DNA of 64,000 nucleotides from CmP2 sp052084925 (GCA_052084925.1 JBQDEV010000006.1:124001-188000), one strand, 5' to 3'. Positions 17,696 through 26,868 are shown, counted from the first letter of the stretch. Notes: generated by a model not told the origin, from the sequence alone. A program made the numbers and translations.

Positions 17696-19297
17696 GTGTC
17701 AAAACCCGTTGTCCTGATCGCTGAAGAACTGTCGCCCGCCACCGTGGATGCCCTCGGACCCGATTTCGAGATCCGCACCACCGACGGCGCCGACCGTTCT
17801 CGTCTGCTCGCCGACCTCCCCGGAGTTGACGCCGTGCTCATCCGCTCGGCCACCCAGATGGATGCCGAGGCCATCGCCGCCGCTCCCGGGCTGAAGATCA
17901 TCGCCCGCGCCGGTGTCGGCCTCGACAATGTTGATACCCGCGCGGCCACCGACGCCGGCGTCATGGTGGTCAACGCGCCTACCTCCAACATCATCTCCGC
18001 CGCCGAACTGACCTGCGGACACATTCTGGGCGTGGCCCGCAACATCGCCCCCGCCAACGGCGCCCTGAAGGCAGGGGAGTGGAAGCGCTCCAAGTACTCG
18101 GGTGTGGAACTCTACGAGAAGACCCTAGGCATCATCGGCCTGGGCCGCATCGGCGCCCTGGTCGCCGAGCGCATGAAGTCCTTCGGGATGAAGATCGTCG
18201 CGTTCGACCCCTACGTCACCGCAGCCCGCGCCCAGCAGATCGGCGCGCAGCTGCTCAGCCTGGACGAGCTGCTGGAGACCTCCGACTTCGTGACCATCCA
18301 CATGCCCCGGACCCCGGAGACGCTGGGAATGATCTCCGACGACCAGTTCGCCCGGATGAAGGACACCTCCTACGTCGTCAATGTCGCCCGCGGCGGCCTC
18401 ATCGACGAAGAGGCGCTGGCCCGTGCCCTGGAGGCGAACACCATCGGCGGTGCTGCTATTGACGTGTTCGTGAAGGAACCTGCACTGGATTTGGACTTCT
18501 TCGGCTACGACAACGCCGTGGTCACCCCGCACCTGGGTGCCTCCACCGTCGAGGCCCAGGAGAAGGCCGGGGTGTCCGTGGCGAACTCGGTCCGCCTGGC
18601 CCTGGCCGGCGAGCTGGTCCCCGATGCCGTGAACGTCGCCGGCGGGGCGATCGACCCCTACGTGCGCCCCGGCATCCCGCTGGTCGAGAAGCTGGGTCGC
18701 GTGCTCACCTCGCTGCTGCATCAGAAGTCGCTGGCCGCTGTCGAGGTCGTCGTCGCCGGCGAGCTCGCCGAGCTCAACGTCGACTCGCTGCGCCTGGCCG
18801 CCCTGAAGGGTGTCTTCACCGACGTCGTCTCCGGCCAGGTCTCTTACGTCAACGCGCCCCTGCTGGCCGAGCAGCGCGGTGTGGACGTGCGCCTGACCAC
18901 CACCCCGGAGTCGCCCGCCTACCGCAACACCATCACGGTGCAGGGCGTGGCCGCAGACGGCACTCAGGCCTCGGTCACCGGCACCCTGACCGGACCGAAG
19001 CAGATGCAGAAGCTGGTGGGCATCAACGGCTACGACTTCGAGGTCGCCCTCACCGACCACCTGCTGGTGTTCAACTACGCTGACCGTCCCGGGGTCATCG
19101 GCCTGATCGGTGCCCGCCTGGGCGACGCCGAGGTCAACATCGCTGGGATGGATGTCTCCCGTTCGGATTCGGCTGCCGAGGCTCTGGCCGTGCTCACCCT
19201 CGACTCCGACCTGCCCGAAGGCACCACCGAGGCGCTGGCGACCGCCATCGAGGCATCCATGGTGGCCGAGATCAACCTGGAGGACACCGGCCGATGA
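17696..19297 (+). CDS. serA: D-3-phosphoglycerate dehydrogenase (long form)
   Basis: First enzyme of serine synthesis: oxidises 3-phosphoglycerate with NAD+. 533 residues from GTG 17696 (SKPVVLIAEEL), the size of actinobacterial SerA; the frame reaches back to 17588 but that part has no family similarity. Domains: substrate and NAD-binding domains with GLGRIGALVAERM and the catalytic His in VVTPHLGASTVEAQEKAG, an allosteric substrate-binding domain (about 315-450), and a C-terminal ACT domain (VFNYADRPGVIGLIGARLG) that senses serine. Its stop overlaps the metG start. Confidence 0.95.
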   Translation: MSKPVVLIAEELSPATVDALGPDFEIRTTDGADRSRLLADLPGVDAVLIRSATQMDAEAIAAAPGLKIIARAGVGLDNVDTRAATDAGVMVVNAPTSNIISAAELTCGHILGVARNIAPANGALKAGEWKRSKYSGVELYEKTLGIIGLGRIGALVAERMKSFGMKIVAFDPYVTAARAQQIGAQLLSLDELLETSDFVTIHMPRTPETLGMISDDQFARMKDTSYVVNVARGGLIDEEALARALEANTIGGAAIDVFVKEPALDLDFFGYDNAVVTPHLGASTVEAQEKAGVSVANSVRLALAGELVPDAVNVAGGAIDPYVRPGIPLVEKLGRVLTSLLHQKSLAAVEVVVAGELAELNVDSLRLAALKGVFTDVVSGQVSYVNAPLLAEQRGVDVRLTTTPESPAYRNTITVQGVAADGTQASVTGTLTGPKQMQKLVGINGYDFEVALTDHLLVFNYADRPGVIGLIGARLGDAEVNIAGMDVSRSDSAAEALAVLTLDSDLPEGTTEALATAIEASMVAEINLEDTGR

Positions 19298-20907
19298 GCC
19301 CCACCAGCCCCACGGCTGACCGCCGCTACTATGTGACCACCGCGATCGCCTACCCCAACGGCGAACCGCACATCGGCCACGCCTATGAGTACATCGGCGC
19401 CGACGCGATGGCACGGTTCAAACGCCTGGACGGTTTCGACACCTACTTCCTCACCGGCACCGATGAGCACGGGCAGAAGATGCAGCAGACCGCCGAGAAG
19501 CTCGGGATCTCCGCAGCCGAGCTGGCCGCGCGCAACTCCGCCCAGTTCAAGCGGATCGACGACGAGGTGCTGGGCATCTCCTACGACCGGTTCATCCAGA
19601 CCACCGACGCCGACCACCATGTCACCGCCCAGGAACTGTGGCAGCGCATGGAGGCCAACGGTGACATCTACCTGGACCGCTACGCCGGCTGGTACTCGGT
19701 GCGTGATGAGCGCTTCTTCAGCGAGGACGAGACCCAGGTAGGCGACGACGGCGTCCGCGTCGCCACGGAAACCGGCACCGAGGTCACCTGGACCGAGGAG
19801 GAGTCCTACTTCTTCAGGCTCTCCGCCTACCAGGACAAGCTGCTGGAGCTGTACCGAACCAATCCGGACTTCGCTGCGCCGCGGTACCGGTTCAACGAGG
19901 TCATCCGCTTCGTGGAGTCCGGTCTGGAGGACCTGTCCATCTCGCGGACCTCCTTCGATTGGGGCATCGACGTGCCCGCCTCCACCACCGGCATGGCGCC
20001 GTCGTCACACCACGTGATGTACGTGTGGGTGGACGCGCTGAGCAACTATCTCACCGGCTCCGGCTTCCCGCAGGAAAACTACACCGAACGCTGGCCCGCC
20101 GACCTGCACGTCATCGGCAAGGACATCTCCCGGTTCCACTGTGTGTTCTGGCCCGCGTTTCTGATGTCGGCCGGCATCGAGCTACCGCGCCGGGTGATCA
20201 TCCACGGGTTCCTCAATAACCGTGGCGAGAAGATGTCGAAGTCGCTGGGCAACGTGGTCGGACCCGAGGAATGGGTCGACCAGTACGGGCTGGACACGGT
20301 GCGGTACTTCCTGCTGCGCGAGTTCAGCTTCGGCGCCGACGGCTCCTACACCCACGAGGCCGTGGTGAGCCGCCACAACGCCGACCTGGCCAACAACCTC
20401 GGGAACCTGGCGCAGCGGTCGTTGTCCATGGTGGCGAAGAACTGTGGCTCCGCTGTGCCGACCCCGGGTACCCTCGACGACGCCGACCGGGCGCTGCTCG
20501 ACGCCGTGTCGTCACTGCTGGAATCCTCGCGCGCCGCCTACGAGGTGCAGGACTTCCACGGCGCTCTGGAACAGACCTGGAGCGTGCTGGCGCGGGCCAA
20601 CGCGTACTTCGCCGAGCAGCAGCCCTGGGTGCTGCGCAAGACTGACACCGCCCGCATGGAGACCGTGCTCTGGGTGACCCTGGAGACCGTGCGTCGGATC
20701 GCGCTGCTCCTGCAGCCCGTGCTTCCGGCCGCATCGACTCGCCTCCTGGGCCTGCTCGGGATCTCCGCCACCGGGGATGCCGGAGCCACGGGAGCCTCCG
20801 GTGCAGGCAGCCGCTCCTTCGCCGCCTGGGACGAGGAACTGGTCGCCGGCGCAGAGCTGCCGCGCCCCGAGCCGGTGTTCCCCCGCTACGAAGAACCCGC
20901 CGAGTAG
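19294..20907 (+). CDS. metG: Methionyl-tRNA synthetase
   Basis: Class I synthetase, 537 residues, charging tRNA-Met. The HIGH motif is PNGEPHIGHAYEY and the KMSKS motif GEKMSKSLGNV. No zinc-binding cysteine knuckle is seen in the connective peptide (GWYSVRDERFFSEDE...), a zinc-free form known in some bacteria, and no C-terminal tRNA-binding EMAP-like domain is present. ATG 19294 overlaps the serA TGA (ATGA), so the two are translationally coupled, which is an unusual pairing of serine synthesis with Met-tRNA supply. Confidence 0.95.
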   Translation: MSPTSPTADRRYYVTTAIAYPNGEPHIGHAYEYIGADAMARFKRLDGFDTYFLTGTDEHGQKMQQTAEKLGISAAELAARNSAQFKRIDDEVLGISYDRFIQTTDADHHVTAQELWQRMEANGDIYLDRYAGWYSVRDERFFSEDETQVGDDGVRVATETGTEVTWTEEESYFFRLSAYQDKLLELYRTNPDFAAPRYRFNEVIRFVESGLEDLSISRTSFDWGIDVPASTTGMAPSSHHVMYVWVDALSNYLTGSGFPQENYTERWPADLHVIGKDISRFHCVFWPAFLMSAGIELPRRVIIHGFLNNRGEKMSKSLGNVVGPEEWVDQYGLDTVRYFLLREFSFGADGSYTHEAVVSRHNADLANNLGNLAQRSLSMVAKNCGSAVPTPGTLDDADRALLDAVSSLLESSRAAYEVQDFHGALEQTWSVLARANAYFAEQQPWVLRKTDTARMETVLWVTLETVRRIALLLQPVLPAASTRLLGLLGISATGDAGATGASGAGSRSFAAWDEELVAGAELPRPEPVFPRYEEPAE

Positions 20908-20958
20908 CCCACCAATCCGGGAGCCCACCGCTCCACGGCCGAGTCCGATCAGAAAGGG

Positions 20959-20970
20959 TAGACTGCAAAA
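20959..20970 (+). promoter_or_regulatory. -10 box directly before leuB (leaderless start)
   Basis: TAGACT (20959-20964) followed by 6 nt and the leuB ATG at 20971. AAAGGG further upstream is too far (about 14 nt) to be a good ribosome binding site. Confidence 0.45.
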
Positions 20971-22044
20971 ATGTCTTCCAGCTCACACACCGCCCTGAAC
21001 CTCGCCGTCATCGGCGGCGACGGCATCGGCCCGGAGGTCACCGCTGAAGCCCTCAAAGTGATGAGAGCGGCCTCCACGGCCCAGGGTGACGCAGAGATCA
21101 CCAGCACCGAATACCCGCTGGGCGCGTCCCATTGGCTGGCGACCGGGGAGACCCTCCACGAGGAGACGGTGGAGCAGCTGCGCGGCCACGACGCCATCCT
21201 GTTCGGCGCCGTCGGTGCGGCCCCCGACGACACCCGCATTCCCTCCGGAATCCTCGAGCGCGATGTGCTGCTGAAGCTGCGGTTCACCTTCGACCACGGG
21301 GTCAACATCCGCCCGTCCGTGCTCTACCCGGGAGTGCGTTCCCCGCTGGCCGAGCCTGGTGATATCGACTTCGTTGTCTTCCGCGAAGGCACCGAGGGAC
21401 TCTATGTCGGCAACGGGGGAGTGGTGCGCACCGGCACCGAGCAGGAGATCGCCACCGAATCCTCCGTCAACACGGCCTACGGTGTGGAGCGCGTGGTGCG
21501 TGCGGCCTTCGAATTCGCCGCCACCCGCGAGCGCAAGCATGTCACCCTGGTGCACAAGCACAATGTGCTGGTGTTCGCCGGGCGGCTGTGGAGCCGCATC
21601 GTGAAGGAGGTCGCCGCCGAGTTCCCTCAGGTCACCCACGACTACCTGCATGTGGATGCCGCCACCATCTTCATGACCACGGACCCGGCCCGCTTCGACG
21701 TCATCGTCACCGACAACATGTTCGGCGACATCATCACCGACCTGGCTGCGGCGGTCACCGGCGGCATCGGCCTGGCTGCCTCGGGCAACATCAATGTCAA
21801 CGGCACCGCTCCCTCGATGTTCGAGCCCGTACACGGCTCTGCCCCCGACATCGCCGGCCAGCAGAAGGCCGACCCCACCGCGGCGATCCTTTCCGGAGCG
21901 CTGCTGCTGGAGCGCTCGGGCCGTCCTGAGGCGGCCGCCCGCATCCACCGCGCCGTGTGGAATGACCTCGCTGCCCGCAGCTCCGAGACCGGCCCCCGCA
22001 CCACCGCCCAGATCGGCGACGACATCGCCGCCGCACTGGCATAG
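20971..22044 (+). CDS. leuB: 3-isopropylmalate dehydrogenase
   Basis: Oxidatively decarboxylates 3-isopropylmalate to 2-oxoisocaproate in leucine synthesis, using NAD+. 357 residues. N-terminal VIGGDGIGPEVTAEALKVM; the substrate and metal-binding DNMFGDIITDLAAAVTGGIG; and the nucleotide-binding FEPVHGSAPDIAGQ. It is read after metG with a 63-nt gap that carries its own -10 box. leuC and leuD lie 9 kb further on, and leuA is not in the window. Confidence 0.96.
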   Translation: MSSSSHTALNLAVIGGDGIGPEVTAEALKVMRAASTAQGDAEITSTEYPLGASHWLATGETLHEETVEQLRGHDAILFGAVGAAPDDTRIPSGILERDVLLKLRFTFDHGVNIRPSVLYPGVRSPLAEPGDIDFVVFREGTEGLYVGNGGVVRTGTEQEIATESSVNTAYGVERVVRAAFEFAATRERKHVTLVHKHNVLVFAGRLWSRIVKEVAAEFPQVTHDYLHVDAATIFMTTDPARFDVIVTDNMFGDIITDLAAAVTGGIGLAASGNINVNGTAPSMFEPVHGSAPDIAGQQKADPTAAILSGALLLERSGRPEAAARIHRAVWNDLAARSSETGPRTTAQIGDDIAAALA

Positions 22045-22108
22045 CGCTCCCACTCGCACCCTATCGGCCAGCCGCAGCATGGCTGACCCCGTTGAGGAAA
22101 GGCACACC

Positions 22109-23242
22109 GTGACCATCGAATTCGAGATCCAACCCCACCCGTCACCGCTGGCGGAGTCGGCGCGTGACGAGATTCTTCGCAACCCCGGCTTCGGGGACCA
22201 CTTCACGGATCACATGGTCACGATCGACTGGACGGCGGACCTGGACGCCCAGGCCGCCGCCGTCGCCTCCGGCGACTTCCTTAACATTCAGGGCGACTGG
22301 CACGACGCCCGCCTGGAGCCCTTCGGTCCGATCAGCATGTCACCGGCCTCCGCCGTGCTGCACTACGGCCAGGAGATCTTCGAAGGGTTGAAGGCCTACC
22401 GGCACGCCGACGGCTCCATCTGGACGTTCCGCCCCGAGGCCAACGCGGCGCGCATGAACCGCTCTGCCCGCCGGCTGGCGCTGCCGCAGCTGCCACCGGA
22501 GGCCTTCCTGGAGTCGATCCGGCTGCTCGTCACCCAGGACCAGGACTGGGTGCCCGATGGCGATGGGGAGTCTCTGTACCTGCGCCCCTTCATGATCGCC
22601 ACCGAAGCGTTCCTCGGGGTGCGGCCCTCGCGCACGGTCTCCTACCGCGTGATCGCCTCGCCCGCCGGCAATTACTTCGGCGGCGAGCTGAAGCCGGTCT
22701 CCATCTGGGTCTCCCGCGACTATGCCCGCGCCGGCGTCGGCGGCACCGGGGTCGCCAAATGCGGCGGCAACTACGCGGCCTCCCTGGCCCCGCAGCTGGA
22801 AGCCGCTGCCCGCGGCCACGCCCAGGTGCTCTTCCTGGATCCGCTGCACGACAACTCGATCGAGGAACTCGGCGGGATGAACGTGTTCTTCGTCTTCGCC
22901 GACGGCCGACTCGTCACCCCCGAGCTCACCGGAACCATCCTTGAGGGCGTCACCCGCTCCTCCGTCATCCAGATCGCCCAGGACCACGGGCTGAGCGTCG
23001 AAGAGCGCCGGGTTACCCTCGACGAGTGGAAATCCGGCGTGGCCTCCGGGGAGATCACCGAAGTGTTCGCCTGCGGCACCGCCGCCGTGATTACCCCCAT
23101 CGGTGCGGTGCAGGACGGCGAGGAAGTCATCGAGTCCCCGGCCGGCGACTACGAGGCAACCCTGAAGATCCGCAAGGAACTGCTCGACCTGCAGACCGGT
23201 CGCGGCGAGGACCGTCACCAGTGGATGCACCGTCTCGTCTGA
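22109..23242 (+). CDS. ilvE: Branched-chain amino-acid aminotransferase
   Basis: PLP fold-type IV enzyme making leucine, isoleucine and valine from their oxo acids with glutamate. 377 residues from GTG 22109, chosen because GAGGAAAGG ends 6 nt upstream; the frame is open much further back but overlaps leuB. Motifs: YGQEIFEGLKAYRHADGSIW, PLP lysine region GTGVAKCGGNYAASL, and the phosphate-binding CGTAAVITPIGAVQ near the C-terminus. It lies between leuB and a FAH-family gene and probably shares a transcript with both. Confidence 0.96.
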   Translation: MTIEFEIQPHPSPLAESARDEILRNPGFGDHFTDHMVTIDWTADLDAQAAAVASGDFLNIQGDWHDARLEPFGPISMSPASAVLHYGQEIFEGLKAYRHADGSIWTFRPEANAARMNRSARRLALPQLPPEAFLESIRLLVTQDQDWVPDGDGESLYLRPFMIATEAFLGVRPSRTVSYRVIASPAGNYFGGELKPVSIWVSRDYARAGVGGTGVAKCGGNYAASLAPQLEAAARGHAQVLFLDPLHDNSIEELGGMNVFFVFADGRLVTPELTGTILEGVTRSSVIQIAQDHGLSVEERRVTLDEWKSGVASGEITEVFACGTAAVITPIGAVQDGEEVIESPAGDYEATLKIRKELLDLQTGRGEDRHQWMHRLV

Positions 23243-23341
23243 GACGCGCCCCGACCGAACCCGTCTTCGCCCGACTCTGTTCCCTGAAGATTCCTGCAGA
23301 TCTCGACTGCACCAGACTGCACCCGACCGAAAGGCACTGAC

Positions 23342-24127
23342 ATGCGGATCGCCCGCTTCGTGGCCCAGGACCAGCCCGCCTACGGGCTCGTCGACTCCGA
23401 CACCGACACGGCGGTCGAAGACCTCACTATCACCGCGCTGCAGGGTGACCCGTTCTATCAGGGCGTGCAGCCGACCTCGCAGACCTACACCGTCGGGGAT
23501 GTGCGCCTGGTCGCCCCCATCATCCCGCGCTCGAAGATCGTGGGCATCGGCCGCAACTGGGTGGATCACGCCAAGGAGCTCGGCAACGAGGTGCCGGCCC
23601 GCCCGCTGATGTTCCTCAAACCCAACACCTCGGTGGTCGGCCACGGCGATCCGGTGACCTTGCCCACCTGGTCCGAGGAAATCTCCTATGAGGCGGAGCT
23701 CGCCGTCGTTATCGGCACCATCTGTAAGGACGTCCCGCGCGAGCGGGTCAACGACGTGATCTTCGGGTACACCGTCGCCAACGACCTCACCGCCCGTGAC
23801 GCCCAGCGCAACGACAACCAGTGGGCCCGGGCCAAGGGATTCGACGGCGCCTGCCCACTGGGTCCCTGGATCGAGACCGAGCTCGACACCGATGATCTCC
23901 GCATCACCTCCCACGTAGACGGCGAGCTGCGTCAAGACGGCACCACCGCGGACATGATCTTCGACGTCGCCGAGCTGGTCTCCACCGTCTCCGAGGCGTT
24001 CACTCTGCTGCCCGGTGACGTCATCCTCACCGGCACCCCCGCCGGTGTCGGCATCGTCGACGCGCCGCAGCGCATCGAGGTTGCCGTGGAGGGGATCGGC
24101 AGCCTCGCCACCGTGCTGCGTCGGTAG
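23342..24127 (+). CDS. Fumarylacetoacetate hydrolase family protein
   Basis: 261-residue cytoplasmic FAH-superfamily enzyme. The C-terminal catalytic domain (about residues 62-258) has the conserved IVGIGRNWVDHAKELG, metal-ligand glutamates in SYEAELAVVIG, VANDLTARDAQRND and LTGTPAGVGI. Members hydrolyse or decarboxylate acylpyruvates, oxaloacetate or related oxo acids, and the substrate cannot be read here. AAAGG lies 8 nt before the ATG. It sits between ilvE and gltX, where a housekeeping clean-up role on oxo acids would fit (inference). Confidence 0.9.
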   Translation: MRIARFVAQDQPAYGLVDSDTDTAVEDLTITALQGDPFYQGVQPTSQTYTVGDVRLVAPIIPRSKIVGIGRNWVDHAKELGNEVPARPLMFLKPNTSVVGHGDPVTLPTWSEEISYEAELAVVIGTICKDVPRERVNDVIFGYTVANDLTARDAQRNDNQWARAKGFDGACPLGPWIETELDTDDLRITSHVDGELRQDGTTADMIFDVAELVSTVSEAFTLLPGDVILTGTPAGVGIVDAPQRIEVAVEGIGSLATVLRR

Positions 24128-24148
24128 AGCGCGCTCGGCGCGGACGAC

Positions 24149-24163
24149 TAGACTGACAGCATC
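24149..24163 (+). promoter_or_regulatory. -10 box close before gltX
   Basis: TAGACT (24149-24154) lies 9 nt before the gltX ATG, and no Shine-Dalgarno sequence is visible between. A leaderless or nearly leaderless mRNA is likely. Confidence 0.4.
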
Positions 24164-25708
24164 ATGAGTCAGAATTCACGCCCCATCCCCGCCGATATCC
24201 CTGCCGTTCCCGCCGAGGCCGACGTCCGCGTCCGCTTCTGCCCCTCACCCACCGGAACCCCGCACGTCGGGCTGATCCGTACCGCCCTGTTCAACTGGGG
24301 TTGGGCGCGTCATACCGGCGGCAAGATGATCTTCCGCATCGAGGACACCGACGCCAAGCGCGACTCCGAGGAGTCCTACCAGCAGTTGCTCGACGCCCTG
24401 CGCTGGCTCGGAATCGACTGGGACGAGGGCGTGGAGCTCGACGGCCCGCACGGACCCTACCGTCAGTCCCAGCGCGCCGAGATCTACCAGGACGTCATCG
24501 CGAAGCTGCGTGAAGCCGGCTACATCTACGAATCGTTCTCCACCCCGGAGGAGGTCGAGGCCCGCCACCACGCCGCCGAACGCGACCCCAAGCTGGGCTA
24601 CGACAACTACGACCGCGATCTCACCGACGCCCAGCGCGAGGCCTTTCGGGCCGAGGGGCGTGAGCCGGTGCTACGCCTGCGCATGCCCGACGAGGACATC
24701 ACCTTCACCGATACCGTGCGCGGAGAGATCACCTTCAAAGCCGGATCCGTCCCCGACTTCGTCGTCGTCCGTGCCGACGGCTCACCGCTCTACACGCTGG
24801 TCAACCCCGTCGACGACGCGCTGATGGAGATCACCCACGTGCTGCGCGGCGAGGACCTGCTCTCCTCCACCCCCCGCCAGATCGCCCTCTACCGTGCCCT
24901 ACACGGCGTCGGCGTCGCCCGGTACCTGCCCGAATTCGGGCACCTGCCCTACGTGATGGGTCAGGGCAACAAGAAGCTCTCCAAGCGCGACCCGGAATCG
25001 AACCTGTTCCTGCACCGCGAGAAGGGCTTCATCCCGGAGGGCCTCATCAACTACCTGGCCCTGCTGGGCTGGTCGCTCTCCGCCGACGAGGACATCTTCA
25101 CCCGCGATCAGTTCATCGAAAATTTCGACATCCACGACGTGCTCGCTAACCCGGCCCGCTTCGATGAGAAGAAGGCCACCGCCATCAACTCCACCCATAT
25201 CCGCATGCTCGACGGCGAGGACTTCCAGCAGCGCCTCGTGCCGTACCTGCAGCAGGCTGGTTTGGTCTCGGAGCCGGTCACGTCCGATGAGCAGCGCATC
25301 CTCGTCGCAGCCGCCCCTCTGGTCCAGGAGCGCGTGCACCTGCTGGGGGAGGCGGCCGAGATGCTGGCCTTCCTCTTCCGCGATGACGCCGAGATCCAGA
25401 CCGAGCAGGGCGCGCTGAAGGGGATGCCCGCGAACCTGCAGGACGCCCTTCGTGCCGCCACCGAGGCGCTCTCCGGTCTCCAGGACTGGACCGTCGAGAG
25501 CATCGAGACCGCGCTGCGCGAGGCCCTGATCGACGGACTCGAGCTGAAACCGCGCCAGGCCTTCGGTCCCGTGCGTACTGCCGTCTCCGGTCGCAAGGTC
25601 TCCCCGCCGCTCTTCGAGTCGCTGGAGATCCTCGGACAGGCCTCCACGCTGGCTCGCCTCGAGCGGTTCGCGCAGGAGCAGGCCGACGTCGCTGCCAGCA
25701 ACGCCTGA
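24164..25708 (+). CDS. gltX: Glutamyl-tRNA synthetase (probably non-discriminating)
   Basis: Class I synthetase, 514 residues. The HIGH-equivalent is PSPTGTPHVGLIRTALFNW and the KMSKS-equivalent NKKLSKRD; the C-terminal half is the helical anticodon-binding domain. Actinobacteria generally lack GlnRS, so GluRS also charges tRNA-Gln before GatCAB converts it (family knowledge). A tRNA-Gln and a tRNA-Glu gene lie just downstream, both with anticodons of the CUG/CUC type. The HAD gene starts 14 nt after the stop and may be co-transcribed. Confidence 0.96.
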   Translation: MSQNSRPIPADIPAVPAEADVRVRFCPSPTGTPHVGLIRTALFNWGWARHTGGKMIFRIEDTDAKRDSEESYQQLLDALRWLGIDWDEGVELDGPHGPYRQSQRAEIYQDVIAKLREAGYIYESFSTPEEVEARHHAAERDPKLGYDNYDRDLTDAQREAFRAEGREPVLRLRMPDEDITFTDTVRGEITFKAGSVPDFVVVRADGSPLYTLVNPVDDALMEITHVLRGEDLLSSTPRQIALYRALHGVGVARYLPEFGHLPYVMGQGNKKLSKRDPESNLFLHREKGFIPEGLINYLALLGWSLSADEDIFTRDQFIENFDIHDVLANPARFDEKKATAINSTHIRMLDGEDFQQRLVPYLQQAGLVSEPVTSDEQRILVAAAPLVQERVHLLGEAAEMLAFLFRDDAEIQTEQGALKGMPANLQDALRAATEALSGLQDWTVESIETALREALIDGLELKPRQAFGPVRTAVSGRKVSPPLFESLEILGQASTLARLERFAQEQADVAASNA

Positions 25709-25722
25709 GCGCGAGCCATACC

Positions 25723-26508
25723 ATGATCCGCGGCGTGCTCTTCGACATCGATGACACCCTCATCGATCTTGCCTCTGCGCAGACGGTGACCTTCCGCCAG
25801 ACGATGGCACGGCAGGTCGGAGACGACGCGCGGCCGCTGGATCAGTCAGCGCTGGCCGAGGCCACCCGGTACTTCGCCCGCGACCTCGACGGTCACTACG
25901 ACCGCTATGTCGCCGGCGAGCTGGACTTCCTCGGCCAGCGCCTGGCCCGCGTCAGCGGAGCACTGCGGCTGCTGAACCTCGACGCCGCGCCCGACGAGGC
26001 CCTCTGGGGCGAGACCTACGAGCGTGAGGTCCGCGCGCGATGGCGACTCTTCGACGACGTCCAGCCGACGCTGGAATGGCTGGACGCCCACGAAATCCCC
26101 TACGGAGCGGTGTCGAACAATGTGGCGGCCTATCAGCGGGGCAAGCTCGCCGAGGTCGGCCTTCACTGGGGGATCGTGGTGGGCACCGACACCGCGGGCG
26201 CGCCCAAACCGGACCCGGCGCCTTTCCACACGGCCTGCCGGCTCCTAGACCGATCTCCTGAGGACGTCGCGATGATCGGCGACAACCCCGAGGCCGATGG
26301 CCAGGGTGCGCTCAACGCCGGGCTGACCTCGATTCTCATCGAGCGACCCAGAGACGAGTCCATCCCTCGCCCCGCGTCCGTGAGCGCCGCCAGCGCGAGC
26401 TCGCCAACTGATGATCGCGCCTCAGTGCCGGTGCCGAACGGCGTCCATCGGATCACGCATCTGGAGGAGATTCGCCGTTTTGTCATCGGCGCCCAGACTC
26501 GTGTATAG
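25723..26508 (+). CDS. HAD-superfamily hydrolase
   Basis: 261-residue haloacid-dehalogenase-type phosphatase. Motif I is FDIDDTLIDL, motif II is around GAVSNN, motif III is the lysine in GAPKPDPAPF, and motif IV is IGDNPEADGQGALNAG. The helical cap between motifs I and II is type C1. Substrate unknown. A low-complexity Ser/Ala/Pro stretch lies near residues 210-232. The stop codon TAG (26506-26508) lies inside the -10 box of the following tRNA-Gln promoter. Confidence 0.88.
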   Translation: MIRGVLFDIDDTLIDLASAQTVTFRQTMARQVGDDARPLDQSALAEATRYFARDLDGHYDRYVAGELDFLGQRLARVSGALRLLNLDAAPDEALWGETYEREVRARWRLFDDVQPTLEWLDAHEIPYGAVSNNVAAYQRGKLAEVGLHWGIVVGTDTAGAPKPDPAPFHTACRLLDRSPEDVAMIGDNPEADGQGALNAGLTSILIERPRDESIPRPASVSAASASSPTDDRASVPVPNGVHRITHLEEIRRFVIGAQTRV

Positions 26509-26509
26509 T
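26480..26509 (+). promoter_or_regulatory. Promoter of tRNA-Gln
   Basis: TTGTCA (26480-26485) and TATAGT (26504-26509) with an 18-nt spacer, 35 nt before the tRNA. It lies inside the last codons of the HAD gene. Confidence 0.6.
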
Positions 26510-26543
26510 TTTTACCTGTTGCCGGAGCGATCCGGACAGCCCT

Positions 26544-26615
26544 TGGGGTATGGTGTAATTGGCAACACAACGGTTTCTGGTACCGTCATTCTAGGTTCGA
26601 GTCCTGGTACCCCAG
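26544..26615 (+). tRNA. tRNA-Gln (anticodon CTG)
   Basis: Cloverleaf with acceptor TGGGGTA/TACCCCA, discriminator G and no encoded CCA (CGA follows). The anticodon loop is TTCTGGT between ACGGT and ACCGT, and the T-arm is CTAGG-TTCGAGT-CCTGG. Confidence 0.94.
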
Positions 26616-26667
26616 CGAAACTCCAATTTGGAGGATCATCCCGACAAGTGATAAGCTTGCGGGGTTG

Positions 26668-26692
26668 CTTGATCGGACGTCAGTCCGACAAG
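26668..26692 (+). other. Inverted repeat between tRNA-Gln and tRNA-Glu
   Basis: CTTG-A-TCGGAC-GTCA-GTCCGA-CAAG forms a 10-bp stem with one bulge and a 4-nt loop. It may be a terminator for tRNA-Gln or a processing hairpin; no T-run follows. Confidence 0.45.
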
Positions 26693-26698
26693 ACCACT

Positions 26699-26771
26699 GG
26701 CCCCATCGTATAGCGGCCTAGTACGCCGCCCTCTCACGGCGGTAACGCGGGTTCGAATCCCGCTGGGGTCA
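26699..26771 (+). tRNA. tRNA-Glu (anticodon CTC)
   Basis: Cloverleaf with acceptor GGCCCCA/TGGGGTC (one G-U) and discriminator A, without encoded CCA. The anticodon stem CCGCC/GGCGG carries the CTC anticodon, and the T-arm is GCGGG-TTCGAAT-CCCGC. Confidence 0.94.
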
Positions 26772-26777
26772 CAGTGA

Positions 26778-26812
26778 GAACGCGGCTCCGGGTTCATCCC
26801 GGGGCCTCGTTC
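26778..26812 (+). terminator. Terminator after tRNA-Glu
   Basis: GAACGCGGCTCCGGG (26778-26792) and CCCGGGGCCTCGTTC (26798-26812) fold around a 5-nt loop with two internal mismatches and are followed by GTTTCTCC. Confidence 0.65.
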
Positions 26813-26838
26813 GTTTCTCCGGGAAACCCGTCAGCCTC

Positions 26839-26868
26839 TTGACGATAACGGTGAGGCTCCTCTATACT
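26839..26868 (+). promoter_or_regulatory. Sigma-70-type promoter of the amidase gene
   Basis: TTGACG (26839-26844) and TATACT (26863-26868) with an 18-nt spacer, leaving a 5' leader of about 80 nt before the ATG at 26955. Confidence 0.6.

Noticed and set aside
22340..23935. 531-aa antisense open frame over ilvE and the FAH gene
   Set aside because: Spans two real genes in antisense with low-complexity Gly/Asp/Val/His content; a codon-bias shadow.
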